The notes: a model not told the origin generated them from the letters alone. Positions 17,597 through 26,143 are shown, numbered from the stretch's first letter. The stretch is DNA of 64,000 bases from an uncultured Candidatus Saccharibacteria bacterium (GCA_947305705.1 CAMZEB010000001.1:1-64000), one strand, 5' to 3'. Program-made: numbers and translations.

Positions 17597-19219
17597 TTAT
17601 TTTTTCACCGCTTTATCGGTTACATCAAATTTTTCCATATATAGCCCGGTGGCGAGGCGGGTCTGCGAGTAAATCGCACAGAACGAGCAGTACACAATTG
17701 AAATAATTGGCGATAGAATCCATTGAAGAATCATCATAATATGACGAGCGCGATGATATTTTGCTGGCTTTGGCGGGAGCATTCTTATTGAGAGAATAAG
17801 CGAAACGAAAATGCCAAGCGCCGCAAAAGTCTGAATATAGCTAACAACAATTGGCAAGTTATGCGAAACCAAATCGCGCGATTGGCTGTTGAAGATGAGT
17901 GGAATCCATCCACCAAACGCAATAATCGGCGCCGCGGCCGCAAGCGTCACGTGGCCATCAAGCAAGCGGATAAATTTTGGCACAATCTCAAACAATGGAA
18001 TAGTGCGTCTTTTTGAAAAGAGATAATCGCCTACATACGCAACATCACTCGCGCCATAATCCCAACGGCGGAGCTGCACCCATTGCGCTTTGAGTGTCTT
18101 GAATAAATTATCCGACAAGACCGCATCCTGATAAATCGGCGCGCGAATCGGCAACACCTCGTAGTCGCCATCAAAGTAGAAATATGAGCGCCAGTATTGG
18201 TGACCATCCTCGACAATCGTGCGAGTACTCCAAAAGTTCATTTCAACGAGCGCATCGAGTGGCTGAGAGTGAGAAGCGAAATTACGCAAGGTGTGCGGGC
18301 GCATTGCGGAAATAATATTCCAGAAAGAGTTCATCTGCGCAACAACGCGCGTAACGGCTGGGGCATCCCAAATATTATTCGTGAATAGCGAAACTGGCTG
18401 ATAGCTCAAGCGCTTGCGGTCTTCGTGGACGATATATTCGTAAGCAACCTGATCAAAATAGCAAGAATGCGGACGGTTATCACTATCGAGCGTCGTAACA
18501 ATTACGTCACTATAGCGCATGCCCTTTTCGCGAACGTATTTTTTGAGGATTTTGCCAGCATTCGTAATATTGCCACCCTTGCCTATTACCTCGCCTTTAA
18601 TACCATCTGGGTGTTTTGCGAGAATAAATTCGCCAAATTTTTTACGATAATTCTTCTCAAGAGTCTTCGCAATCTTTTCAGCCGCAGGACCGCCACGTTC
18701 TTCGTAAGCTAAGACAAGAATGATGCGCTCTTTCGGGAAAGTCGTATTAACGACAGAATCTAGCGTAGGCGCCAAAACATCTAGTGTTTCATTGTACATA
18801 GTGACGATAATCGCGTGATAAATCTGGCTCGGCTTTGGGAAATAGCCGTCTTCAGCCGCCGCAATCATACAAAGATTACGAAGATGCTGATTGTGTCCAT
18901 AGGCGCTGCTCTTCGTGCGGGCAAGGCGGTCATAGCTGTCCGCTGGATTCTCTAGGTCATTTAGGCGCGTCGCCCAGTCAACGCGCATACCGCGCTTGAG
19001 TAGTTTGTATCCCTGAACGGTGCGGAAAGCAATGCCGACCGCTTTTACAAGATTCATAATAACTATCACGAGCAAATACACCGAAGCGGCAATTGGCGAT
19101 TTTATTGAGAGAATAATAAGTAGCGCTATCAACAAAAAACTGACCGTGCCTGGTAATATTTCGAAGAAACGGTATTTTAGTGTCCTTTTGCCGGTAGGAA
19201 TTTCAATTACTTTTGACAT
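17597..19219 (-). CDS. Membrane glycosyltransferase, GT2 (cellulose synthase-like)
   Basis: 540 residues. Two N-terminal membrane helices (about 25-70) lead to a cytosolic GT2 domain (about 130-370) with AIIVTMYNETLDVLAPTLDS, a DxD site in VTTLDSDNRPH, the acceptor motif TIVEDGHQYWR and the QxxRW-type motif VQLRRWDYGASD. At least four membrane helices follow. Such processive-type enzymes polymerise or export a polysaccharide, or glycosylate lipid or protein. It is downstream of the TasA-like genes on the same strand and 1 nt from the small membrane protein before it, so it may glycosylate the surface fibre or make its matrix sugar; this is inference. Confidence 0.85.
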   Translation of the reverse strand: MSKVIEIPTGKRTLKYRFFEILPGTVSFLLIALLIILSIKSPIAASVYLLVIVIMNLVKAVGIAFRTVQGYKLLKRGMRVDWATRLNDLENPADSYDRLARTKSSAYGHNQHLRNLCMIAAAEDGYFPKPSQIYHAIIVTMYNETLDVLAPTLDSVVNTTFPKERIILVLAYEERGGPAAEKIAKTLEKNYRKKFGEFILAKHPDGIKGEVIGKGGNITNAGKILKKYVREKGMRYSDVIVTTLDSDNRPHSCYFDQVAYEYIVHEDRKRLSYQPVSLFTNNIWDAPAVTRVVAQMNSFWNIISAMRPHTLRNFASHSQPLDALVEMNFWSTRTIVEDGHQYWRSYFYFDGDYEVLPIRAPIYQDAVLSDNLFKTLKAQWVQLRRWDYGASDVAYVGDYLFSKRRTIPLFEIVPKFIRLLDGHVTLAAAAPIIAFGGWIPLIFNSQSRDLVSHNLPIVVSYIQTFAALGIFVSLILSIRMLPPKPAKYHRARHIMMILQWILSPIISIVYCSFCAIYSQTRLATGLYMEKFDVTDKAVKK

Positions 19220-19220
19220 T

Positions 19221-19586
19221 TTATCCTTCGTCTACAATATAGAGCAGATAGCGTATGCCGACTGCAACAATAATCATTGTGATAACAAGAAATAGACGGG
19301 CGGTATCTTTGCCGCGCTTTGTATAAATGCGAGCGGCAATCAGATTATGACCAACACCTAGAGCTATAGCGAGAATTGCAAACGATAGTAAATACCACCA
19401 ATCGCTCTGCGCATAGCCATTATTAATATCAGAATAGCGCGCCCAAATCTTGGCATGGCCAGGATTTAAATTGATTAGCGGAATAATAAAGTAACAAAGG
19501 CTCAGCAAAAAGTTAAAAGCCATCCAAACAAATAGATTTTTATCTTTTTTAGCAATTGCTTTGAAATCTTCTGCTAATTCTTTCAT
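19221..19586 (-). CDS. Small polytopic membrane protein
   Basis: 121 residues with three predicted membrane helices (about 17-38, 62-82, 97-117) and basic loops. I do not recognise the family. The stop is 1 nt from the glycosyltransferase start, which suggests a partner of that enzyme. A TAAAAT box about 10 nt upstream of the ATG could give an additional short-leader promoter. Confidence 0.7.
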   Translation of the reverse strand: MKELAEDFKAIAKKDKNLFVWMAFNFLLSLCYFIIPLINLNPGHAKIWARYSDINNGYAQSDWWYLLSFAILAIALGVGHNLIAARIYTKRGKDTARLFLVITMIIVAVGIRYLLYIVDEG

Positions 19587-19625
19587 CTACTGGTATATTT
19601 TATCATATTAGCATAGAAAGGCGGG

Positions 19626-20309
19626 CTAGCTTCGGCTATACTTATTCTTCGCGGAACGTTCGCGGAGAGTTAGGATGATTAGGAATGCTAGGGACGTACC
19701 GAGCAATACGATGAAGAATGGCGAGAAGTTATCTTCGGTATGTGGGTTCGGAATTACTTCTTCTGGCTCAATCGGGTCATCTGGATCAGGTTCCGTTTCG
19801 CCTGTGACGTAAAAATGCCAGCGCGTCCTCGAAGTATCTGGATTATCGATATCCGAGTAGGCTGTATCAAGATAAGATTCAATCTTCATACGGACGGATT
19901 GACCTGGATTAAAGAATTGGATTTGAACGGCATCAGTCAAATCGACACCCTGGCTACGATAATCAAGACCGCGAGCCTTGCCGTCGTAGAAAAGCGTATC
20001 ATCGATATAGATTTTCATCTCGATATGGTCGATGAGATTGCTTGCTTTAGCAGAATTATTATCCGATGTTATCTTGAAATAGACTTCGTAGCCTTTTGAT
20101 GTGTCATTTTTGATCGTGAGGTAATCTATATAGGTTTCTCCGCCAGGGACCATACCCTCATGAACCATAAATCGCTCATCAAAACCGTCGGCTGCGTTAT
20201 ATACAATTTGACCGTTTGATTCTATGATTGTTACGATATTTTCTTCAACTGCAAAAGCAGGAGCCGCTATGAGTAGGCCCATAAGTAGCGATACTACAAG
20301 TTTCTTCAT
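19626..20309 (-). CDS. Sortase-anchored surface protein with NPHTE-type signal
   Basis: 227 residues. The Sec signal peptide ends AAPAFA (about 1-20). A beta-rich ectodomain (about 22-165) follows (GGETYIDYLTIKNDTSKGYEVYFKIT, FFNPGQSVRMKIESYLD). An acidic Pro/Glu linker leads to VIPNPHTEDN, a hydrophobic helix (FFIVLLGTSLAFLIILTL) and a basic tail. This is the layout of a cell-wall sorting signal, with NPHTE in the place of LPxTG or the class B NPQTN. It is next to the TasA-like genes, and its conserved-looking extracellular domain suggests a wall adaptor for the fibre, by analogy with TapA in Bacillus. Ribosome site GAGGGAG. Confidence 0.8.
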   Translation of the reverse strand: MKKLVVSLLMGLLIAAPAFAVEENIVTIIESNGQIVYNAADGFDERFMVHEGMVPGGETYIDYLTIKNDTSKGYEVYFKITSDNNSAKASNLIDHIEMKIYIDDTLFYDGKARGLDYRSQGVDLTDAVQIQFFNPGQSVRMKIESYLDTAYSDIDNPDTSRTRWHFYVTGETEPDPDDPIEPEEVIPNPHTEDNFSPFFIVLLGTSLAFLIILTLRERSAKNKYSRS

Positions 20310-20342
20310 AGCGACTCCCTCTTTATAATGTTTTATATTAAA

Positions 20343-21038
20343 TTATTCTGCTGCGACGATTTCGAATGCTTCACCTGCGGCTGCACCTGGGAACCAGACA
20401 GCTTTGTATTGATCGAACTGAACCGTTTCGACAGTAATTGTCAAAGTGTAGGTAGCTTTGCCGAGACCATCAATTGTAGTCGTTGCAGTCTTAGTCGTCA
20501 CTGAACCTTCCGTCGAAGTATTGATTGTTTGCTTAGTCTTTAGGTCAGGGTTGAGCGTGACGCTAGCGATTACACTAGAAGTAGTTGCATTTGGTTTAAG
20601 TGAAGTATTGTAGTAGTAAGCAGTAGTGCCATCATATGTCCACTGAGTCCATTTACCGGCGCCAGTGCCAACATTAGACGTATTAATAATAGCAATGTCA
20701 GTAGTGTTTGCCGAACCTTGCGGAATGTTGCCGACAACAGTCGCAAGCTCTTGCGGAGTAAATGCAGTGCCATCTTCTTTTGTCCAGCTTTCGGTCATAA
20801 GGACGCGAACAGCTACCGGAATAGTACCTTCATTAAGAGTAGTGACAGTCTTTTCGGTGGTTTCACCTGGAGTCCAGTTCTGTGGGCTATTAAACACCTC
20901 GGTTGATTTAGTCTTGTAGGTAGCAGTCGTAAAGACGTTATCAAACTCTACTTCGCTCGTGAAATATGCAATTGTACCGGCAATCAAACCGACGACTGCG
21001 AGAGCACCGAGTGCGATGATTGGTTTCTTGTTCTTCAT
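20343..21038 (-). CDS. TasA/camelysin-like secreted protein, SipW substrate
   Basis: 231 residues. The signal peptide (about 1-27, PIIALGALAVVGLIAGTIAYFTSEVEFDNVF) has the pattern of SipW-dependent proteins, with the cleavage region followed by a Thr-rich strand. The mature domain has family features: WTPGETTEKTVTTLNEGTIPVAVRVLMTESW, AYYYNTSLKP and VIASVTLN. TasA-family proteins polymerise by donor-strand exchange into extracellular fibres in Bacillus and archaea. It lies 58 nt downstream of the signal peptidase. Ribosome site AAAGGAAAATA. Confidence 0.85.
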   Translation of the reverse strand: MKNKKPIIALGALAVVGLIAGTIAYFTSEVEFDNVFTTATYKTKSTEVFNSPQNWTPGETTEKTVTTLNEGTIPVAVRVLMTESWTKEDGTAFTPQELATVVGNIPQGSANTTDIAIINTSNVGTGAGKWTQWTYDGTTAYYYNTSLKPNATTSSVIASVTLNPDLKTKQTINTSTEGSVTTKTATTTIDGLGKATYTLTITVETVQFDQYKAVWFPGAAAGEAFEIVAAE

Positions 21039-21096
21039 TATTTTCCTTTCTTTAATGAGTTTTTTTATTTGGTTTTTATCTTTAATGAGCTAGGTC

Positions 21097-21609
21097 CTAT
21101 CCATCATCTTTTTGCTTTTGACCTTTCTCGCTTACGGCTATTTTACCACTTTTTATATTGCTCAGCAAGAATTCAGCGAAGAGGATGGCGACAATAATAA
21201 TAAAGATCCATATATTAGAATTAATGAACTGGACACCGAAGCCAAGAAACGGAATTGCTAGACCGCCGACCTTGCCCTGGATATCACTGTAATCGACTGG
21301 GTTTTGGTCTATTGTGTTGTTAGCATCGCCCTGAGTAATAAACTGGCCGTTTCGAATTTCTTTGACACGGTGCGTAACGAGCGTATTACCCATCTGATAG
21401 GTGACGATATCATCGGCTTTTATCTCACTTTTATCGACGTGTTTATAGTAGATGATCGAGCCTACTTCATAGGTAGGGCGCATAGAGCCAGACAGAACGA
21501 CGACTGGCTTGGAGCCAAAAATCATAGGGATGCAAATAATTGCATAAATACCAATAATTGCGTAGCAAATATAGCTAAGAATGCGAACGATAATCTTTAA
21601 GGCGCCCAT
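21097..21609 (-). CDS. sipW: Signal peptidase I, SipW (ER) type
   Basis: 170 residues with two membrane helices (about 10-32 and 128-152). The catalytic Ser is in VVLSGSMRPTYEVGS. The general base position has His (LVTHRVKEI), not Lys, which is the mark of the ER/archaeal/SipW type, with ADDIVTYQ and ITQGDANNTIDQNPV completing the boxes. In Bacillus SipW processes TasA and TapA. Here the gene lies between two TasA-like genes and its start overlaps the upstream one by 13 nt, so it is very likely their dedicated peptidase and may serve the 1-1433 protein as well. Confidence 0.92.
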   Translation of the reverse strand: MGALKIIVRILSYICYAIIGIYAIICIPMIFGSKPVVVLSGSMRPTYEVGSIIYYKHVDKSEIKADDIVTYQMGNTLVTHRVKEIRNGQFITQGDANNTIDQNPVDYSDIQGKVGGLAIPFLGFGVQFINSNIWIFIIIVAILFAEFLLSNIKSGKIAVSEKGQKQKDDG

Positions 21610-22187
21610 GTCACTTCCCCATTATTCGAGATAGTAGGAGTCTTGTTCCAAAGTGCCGTTGCTGCACCTGCCGTAGTTTGGATAGACTCGAAACGGAAGG
21701 AGATGTCGTAATTGTAAATATTATAGTCAGGGTTGTTTAGAGAAATCGAGTTGAGAACTTTTACTTCCTCGCCAGGCGCGAGAGTCTTCTCGTAATAATA
21801 CCAGCCATCATTGCCATCGACAAAATCATTCACAAATGCCGTAGTCCAGCTCTTTGCGACAACATTAATACCATTAACGGTGTTGCTTATGACGGTACCA
21901 TCAGTGCTAGTCCAAGTCTCACTATATGCAATGCGCAGAAGTTGAGTGGCGCCATTATCTGCAGAGGCATTATTCTTGAAGGTAATCTCTTTTTTGCCAA
22001 AGCCTGGGTCGGAATCTTCGATTAGTTGCATAACACTTTCTGCAAATTCCATATCATTCTGAATTACTGAGGTATTGCGACTGACAGCATAAGCAATGAG
22101 CGAGCCGGCGGTAGCAGAGATAGCCAAAATCGCCAACAACGCTAGAATAGCGCCTTTTTTATTACTCTTGCGAAAATATCTGTTCAT
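21597..22187 (-). CDS. TasA-like secreted protein, first gene of the fibre operon
   Basis: 196 residues. A basic N-terminus (RYFRKSNKKG) and a long hydrophobic signal (about 13-33) end in LIAYAVSRNTSV. The mature part matches the other two TasA-like proteins in the window: ITFKNNASADN, LLRIAYSETW, DGWYYYEKTLAPGEEVKVLNSISL. The C-terminus (ALWNKTPTISNNGEVTW) is polar, with no anchor. It could be a second fibre subunit or a cap. The stop overlaps sipW. The operon promoter lies 27 nt upstream; only weak AAGG is present as ribosome site. Confidence 0.82.
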   Translation of the reverse strand: MNRYFRKSNKKGAILALLAILAISATAGSLIAYAVSRNTSVIQNDMEFAESVMQLIEDSDPGFGKKEITFKNNASADNGATQLLRIAYSETWTSTDGTVISNTVNGINVVAKSWTTAFVNDFVDGNDGWYYYEKTLAPGEEVKVLNSISLNNPDYNIYNYDISFRFESIQTTAGAATALWNKTPTISNNGEVTWAP

Positions 22188-22213
22188 GTTTGTTTTGACC
22201 TTAATATAGGTCT

Positions 22214-22242
22214 AGATTAGCATAAGCAATTTTCGCTGTCAA
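22214..22242 (-). promoter_or_regulatory. Promoter of the TasA-SipW operon
   Basis: TTGACA, a 17-nt spacer and TAATCT, with an extended TGC before the -10. It lies directly downstream of the dnaJ stop. Confidence 0.8.
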
Positions 22243-22246
22243 GTAC

Positions 22247-23140
22247 TTAGCGGAAGATACCGCGCTTTTTGGCTTTGGCGAATTCTTCAATAAGTTCTTT
22301 TTGCTTTTTGCTAAGGTTGCGTGGGATTTCAACGTTAACCGTGACGATATGTGGGCCACGTTGATCGGAGCCAAGGCGTGGAGCACCATGGCCAGATAGC
22401 TTGAAATTCGTTCCTGGCTGAGTGCCAGCTGGGATTTTCATCGTAATCTTACCGTCAACAGTCTCGACATCAACTTCCGTACCTAGAACAGCATCAGTCA
22501 TCGAGATAGTTACTTCAGATAGGATTAGCTCACCTTCACGCGTGAGCGTCTTGTGTGCGCGAACACGAACCTCAACATAAAGATCTCCGCGCTGGCCATC
22601 GGCATTTGGCGCTGCTCCGCCCTTACCGGCAAGCCTAATAGATTGACCGTCATAGATACCAGCAGGAATCTTTAGCTTGATTTGCTCATTCTCAACTTCA
22701 ATAGTCTTAGTTGTGCCAAAAATTGCGTCCTTGAAATCTATTGTGATACTAGTGCGATAATCGCGACCACGACGTGCAGCACGAAAACCGCCGCCGCCAA
22801 ACATTGCATTTATAATATCTTCGAAGCCACCACCGCCAAAATCAAAGTTAAAGCTCTGACCGTTACCGCCGAAGCCCGCAAAGCCGCCGCCAAACGGATT
22901 GCCGCCGCCATCGCCGCCAACGCCAGCGTGGCCAAATTGATCATAACGACTGCGTTTGGTTTTGTCGCTCAATACAGAATAAGCCTCGTTGACTTCCTTG
23001 AATTTTTCCTCAGCCTCTTTGTTGCCAGGATTTTTGTCAGGATGGTATTTAATCGCAAGCTTGCGGAATGCCTTTTTTATTTCGTCATCAGATGCGCCTT
23101 TTTGGACGCCAAGAACTTCATAATAATCACGTTTGCTCAT
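22247..23140 (-). CDS. DnaJ-type co-chaperone lacking the zinc finger (CbpA-like)
   Basis: 297 residues. A J domain (about 1-68) with HPD in [10 protein letters not shown], a Gly/Phe-rich region (about 75-125, [12 protein letters not shown]), then two C-terminal substrate-binding domains (about 130-275, with [17 protein letters not shown] and [17 protein letters not shown]). The four CxxCxGxG zinc motifs of type I DnaJ are absent, so it is a type II protein (CbpA/DnaJB class). It would stimulate DnaK ATPase and deliver clients. dnaK and grpE are not adjacent. A CIRCE-like element overlaps its promoter, which indicates heat-shock control by HrcA. Confidence 0.93.
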   Translation of the reverse strand: MSKRDYYEVLGVQKGASDDEIKKAFRKLAIKYHPDKNPGNKEAEEKFKEVNEAYSVLSDKTKRSRYDQFGHAGVGGDGGGNPFGGGFAGFGGNGQSFNFDFGGGGFEDIINAMFGGGGFRAARRGRDYRTSITIDFKDAIFGTTKTIEVENEQIKLKIPAGIYDGQSIRLAGKGGAAPNADGQRGDLYVEVRVRAHKTLTREGELILSEVTISMTDAVLGTEVDVETVDGKITMKIPAGTQPGTNFKLSGHGAPRLGSDQRGPHIVTVNVEIPRNLSKKQKELIEEFAKAKKRGIFR

Positions 23141-23149
23141 ACTTAAGAA

Positions 23150-23158
23150 AGTATAGCA
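23150..23158 (-). promoter_or_regulatory. dnaJ promoter
   Basis: The extended -10 TGCTATACT ends 9 nt before the dnaJ ATG, so the mRNA is probably leaderless. The CIRCE-like repeat lies immediately upstream. Confidence 0.7.
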
Positions 23159-23159
23159 C

Positions 23160-23187
23160 TTGGCACTCTACCCGGCAAGAGTGCTAA
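23160..23187. promoter_or_regulatory. CIRCE-like HrcA operator
   Basis: On the minus strand TTAGCACTC, 10 nt, GAGTGCCAA. The consensus is TTAGCACTC-N9-GAGTGCTAA, so there is one mismatch in the right arm and the spacer is one base longer. It covers the dnaJ promoter region and overlaps the stop codon (23184-23186) of the upstream transporter. Confidence 0.8.
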
Positions 23188-24128
23188 TTCATTACAATAA
23201 TGCCGACAACGACGAGGACGGCGGCAAAAATATAATTAACGAATAGGCGTTTTGTGAGGCGACGACCGTGGATAAATGTCGGAATAATGCGCCCGAGAAA
23301 TAGTGTGAAGAATAGTGTGAAGAATAGGCTTGCGACTTTGCCGACAGCCGTCATCATTGCGACAACTGGGACCACTAACAGACCGTATTTATATAACAGT
23401 TCTCCCAAAACATAGGTCAGATTGTCGCCAAAGGCGGCCAGTAGATTTCGTTTGCGTTTTGTACTTTTTACAAATCCAGTTTTGAGCGATTTTCGCCATG
23501 ACGGGAAGCAAATAAACAGCACAATAACAGTCAGCGAGCTACCGATATTAAAGAAAAACAGACCTTGCCCGAGCAAAGTTAGATTAGACGTAAAATCCTT
23601 GATACTCATCATGAACGTAACGTCGGAGAGAGTCGAGAAAAACGCATAGAGAAGTGTCAGAAGAGCTACTTTTATATTCGGCGATTGGCGGCTGCGCCTC
23701 GAATCGCCAAAAACCATCAAAAGAGCGGCAGACATTATTAGAAATAGGCCAATGCCCTGCATTGTTGTAACGGATTCGCCTAGCAGAATCACACCTAAAC
23801 CGAGCGCAATCAAAGGAGAAACCTGACTAAAAATATTCACGTCCGCTGTGTCGCCGGCGCGCAACGCTTTGTAAAAATAAATTGAGCCAAATATTTTTAT
23901 GGCGCCTGCTAAGATTAGAATTAAAGCATTATTTATCGGAAGAATAAAAACTGCACGGCCGAACAATGCATATAGTAAAACCATCGTTACAAGAAAAGCT
24001 GGCAGATGCACCAGAACGAGCGCACCAGCGTGTTTCTTCGGAAGGATAACGTCAGTTATATAATTCTGAATATAGCTGCCACTCGTATAGAAAAATTGCG
24101 CAAAAATAGGAAAAATTGCCCACAGCAT
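23184..24128 (-). CDS. EamA/DMT-family transporter
   Basis: 314 residues from the second ATG (24128); the track start at 24134 abuts the -10 and cannot be on the mRNA. About ten hydrophobic helices are present in two EamA-like halves, with VNIFSQVSPLIALGLGVILLGE in the first half as the family signature. These carriers export metabolites such as amino acids or nucleotides; the substrate cannot be read here. The TAG stop is inside the CIRCE-like element of dnaJ. Confidence 0.82.
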   Translation of the reverse strand: MLWAIFPIFAQFFYTSGSYIQNYITDVILPKKHAGALVLVHLPAFLVTMVLLYALFGRAVFILPINNALILILAGAIKIFGSIYFYKALRAGDTADVNIFSQVSPLIALGLGVILLGESVTTMQGIGLFLIMSAALLMVFGDSRRSRQSPNIKVALLTLLYAFFSTLSDVTFMMSIKDFTSNLTLLGQGLFFFNIGSSLTVIVLFICFPSWRKSLKTGFVKSTKRKRNLLAAFGDNLTYVLGELLYKYGLLVVPVVAMMTAVGKVASLFFTLFFTLFLGRIIPTFIHGRRLTKRLFVNYIFAAVLVVVGIIVMN

Positions 24129-24134
24129 AAGCAT

Positions 24135-24143
24135 ATTATATCA
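24135..24143 (-). promoter_or_regulatory. Leaderless promoter of the EamA gene
   Basis: TGATATAAT ends 6 nt before the ATG at 24128, matching the spacing of other genes in the window and deciding the start. Confidence 0.7.
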
Positions 24144-24144
24144 G

Positions 24145-24864
24145 TTATTCCAATTCGCGGCGAGAGACGGCGATCGACGAGGCGTCGTCCTCGAAATCGT
24201 CTTTGATTTCGCGGTTAAATAGAATCGCGATGAGTGTGCTGAGTTCGGCATAGCCGAGCAGGTTTTCTTTTTTGTCGATAATCAAAACGTAGTCTGTGTG
24301 GTTTCGCAAAAACACAGCGAGCAATTGCTCAAGCGTATAGTCATCGCGCGCAAATACGATTTCGTGTTCCATTAGTTTGGTGACAGGCAGACCTTTTGTG
24401 ATATGAATTGGATCTAGCTTATCAGTGCGAATGATGCCACAAACTTTCTTTGCTTTGTTTAGTACTGGGAAAATCGTGTCACCAGTTTTGTAAAGTTTGT
24501 CGAGCATAATTGGCCCAAGAAATTCACTATCGTCAAGGAAAGTGATGTCTTCGCGTGGCATCATAATTAGAATTGCTTTGCGTTTATCAAACGACATTGC
24601 GCCAGAAATAAGATTGCGATTGCGAACGCTCAAAATCTCTCGCGGCGTGCGTCGAATGGCCTGGATTAATTCTTTTTCGCTCTGCGGCGTGAAATTTTCA
24701 TGCTCGTGACGGACCGCTTCGTCGGCTTTTTCTTGAAATAGAATACGGTCTTTTTCGCGAGCTTTTTCGGATTCGGATATTGGTTTCTCGCGATATTTAT
24801 CGAAATGAGCGCCAAAGGATTTGACGAATTTTGCCATTATTTTATATCGGAGAGTTTTCTTCAT
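24145..24864 (-). CDS. CBS-pair protein, CorC-like without membrane domain
   Basis: 239 residues. The basic N-terminal helix region is followed by a CBS pair (about 85-220): SVRNRNLISGAMSFDKRKAI, DTIFPVLNKAKKVCGIIRTDKL, VFARDDYTLEQLLAVFLRNHTDYVLIIDKKENLLGYAEL. The arrangement resembles the cytosolic CBS part of CorC/CNNM transporters, but the DUF21 membrane domain and the CorC-HlyC tail are missing. CBS pairs usually bind adenine nucleotides. It follows the NrnA-like gene after 2 nt in one operon, so a role as nucleotide sensor beside a nucleotide phosphoesterase is plausible but unproven. Confidence 0.78.
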   Translation of the reverse strand: MKKTLRYKIMAKFVKSFGAHFDKYREKPISESEKAREKDRILFQEKADEAVRHEHENFTPQSEKELIQAIRRTPREILSVRNRNLISGAMSFDKRKAILIMMPREDITFLDDSEFLGPIMLDKLYKTGDTIFPVLNKAKKVCGIIRTDKLDPIHITKGLPVTKLMEHEIVFARDDYTLEQLLAVFLRNHTDYVLIIDKKENLLGYAELSTLIAILFNREIKDDFEDDASSIAVSRRELE

Positions 24865-24866
24865 TT

Positions 24867-25835
24867 TTATTCTTCAAGTAATTTTAGCGTTGCGCCAATT
24901 AGCTCCGGCAATACAGCATCGTAATCTTCGTAAATACGGAAACCAGCTGCGTATGGGTGTCCGCCACCGCCAAAGAAACCAGCAAGCTGATCGGCGATTG
25001 GCTTGCTACTGCGGATTTTGCCAGTGAGTTTGCCGTCTGGATAAGTTTTAATTGCGACGGCAATTTCTACTCCTTCGACGAGGCGCAATTCTTCAAGAAT
25101 CAATACATTCGGATTATATTCGTCGGAAAATTCTTGAATATCTTCAAACGGAATAAGAACGGTTGCGAGACGACCATCGAGATGATATTCAATACGTTTG
25201 ATAAGATCAGCCTTGTAGTCGAGAATGCGCGGTGATTTTTTGGAAAATTCGCGGCGACGCTCTTCCATCTCAGCAATATTTGCGCCCTTGTCGATAAGCT
25301 CGGCGGAGGCACGAAAATCATCAGAAGCCGTCGATGGAGATGTAAGCCCTAGAGTGTCAGCAAAAATACCGTATAACAAATGCTCGGCACATTGCGCGTT
25401 AATCACAATCTTCTGCTCGGTCAAAATTTTGTAAAGCAGCACGCAGCAACTAGAAGTCGATTCAATTATGCTCTCGTAATTAAAATCGAGATCAGCTTCT
25501 GATTCGTGATGGTCAACCACAAAAACTGGTGTCGTATATAGACAGTTGCGAATAACGGAATCGTCTAGCAATTTACTAAGCAAAACTGAGCTAGCCGTAT
25601 CGACAATAATGTAGCCGTCTGCTTTGTAGTCGAAATCATTCGTGACTCGATCCCAGCCGGAAAAATAGCGCATATATTTCGGGATATCGACTGGGCAATA
25701 AAGCGAAACTTCTCTATCGCCAAGTGCTTCCTCGAGCGCCAAAGCAGAACCGAGCGAGTCGCCATCAGGATTCTCGGCCTGAATAACACAAATACGTTTT
25801 TTATCTTTTATAAAATCACTGAAATTATTATACAT
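24867..25835 (-). CDS. DHH/DHHA1 phosphoesterase, NrnA-like
   Basis: 322 residues. DHH domain motifs: IQAENPDGDSLGSALAL, IIVDTAS, VFVVDHHESEAD. The DHHA1 domain carries GKIRSSKPIADQLAGFFGGGGHPYAAGF near the C-terminus. The family includes NrnA (oligoribonuclease and pAp phosphatase) and c-di-AMP/pApA phosphodiesterases; the Mn2+-binding Asp/His set is intact. The length of about 320 matches stand-alone NrnA. The exact substrate cannot be set from sequence. Start is 8 nt from TGATAAAAT, so leaderless; the CBS gene follows. Confidence 0.88.
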   Translation of the reverse strand: MYNNFSDFIKDKKRICVIQAENPDGDSLGSALALEEALGDREVSLYCPVDIPKYMRYFSGWDRVTNDFDYKADGYIIVDTASSVLLSKLLDDSVIRNCLYTTPVFVVDHHESEADLDFNYESIIESTSSCCVLLYKILTEQKIVINAQCAEHLLYGIFADTLGLTSPSTASDDFRASAELIDKGANIAEMEERRREFSKKSPRILDYKADLIKRIEYHLDGRLATVLIPFEDIQEFSDEYNPNVLILEELRLVEGVEIAVAIKTYPDGKLTGKIRSSKPIADQLAGFFGGGGHPYAAGFRIYEDYDAVLPELIGATLKLLEE

Positions 25836-25843
25836 TTACAGTA

Positions 25844-25852
25844 ATTTTATCA
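25844..25852 (-). promoter_or_regulatory. Leaderless promoter of the NrnA-like gene
   Basis: TGATAAAAT ends 8 nt before the ATG at 25835. Confidence 0.65.
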
Positions 25853-25854
25853 TA

Positions 25855-26100
25855 TTAATAGACATAAATATTGGAGCTACTAACTTCTTTGAGCATCTCA
25901 CTAAGAGATGCGCCGTAATAACGACGATAGAGAATATCGTCAAAGAAATCTGAAGTGACTTTGTCACCCCATTTGCGTCCGAAAGCATATTCGCTCGTCG
26001 AACGATAATCAACTAATTTTACCGTGTAACGGTGTGCGCCGTAATCGAACTCTACTTCGCGCCCACGCCAAAGCAAGTCCTTGAGATAACTTGGGTCCAT
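25855..26100 (-). CDS. Small soluble protein, unknown
   Basis: 81 residues from the ATG at 26100. GGAG lies 5 nt upstream of it, which favours this start over the GTG one codon earlier. The protein is rich in Tyr, Asp and Arg (VEFDYGAHRYTVKLVDYRS, DDILYRRYYGASLSEML) with no membrane segment. An upstream TGCTATAAT box gives a promoter with a leader of about 30 nt. I do not recognise a family. Confidence 0.65.
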   Translation of the reverse strand: MDPSYLKDLLWRGREVEFDYGAHRYTVKLVDYRSTSEYAFGRKWGDKVTSDFFDDILYRRYYGASLSEMLKEVSSSNIYVY

Positions 26101-26143
26101 CACTTCTCCTCGAACTTTAATATACTAATAAAATTATAGCACG

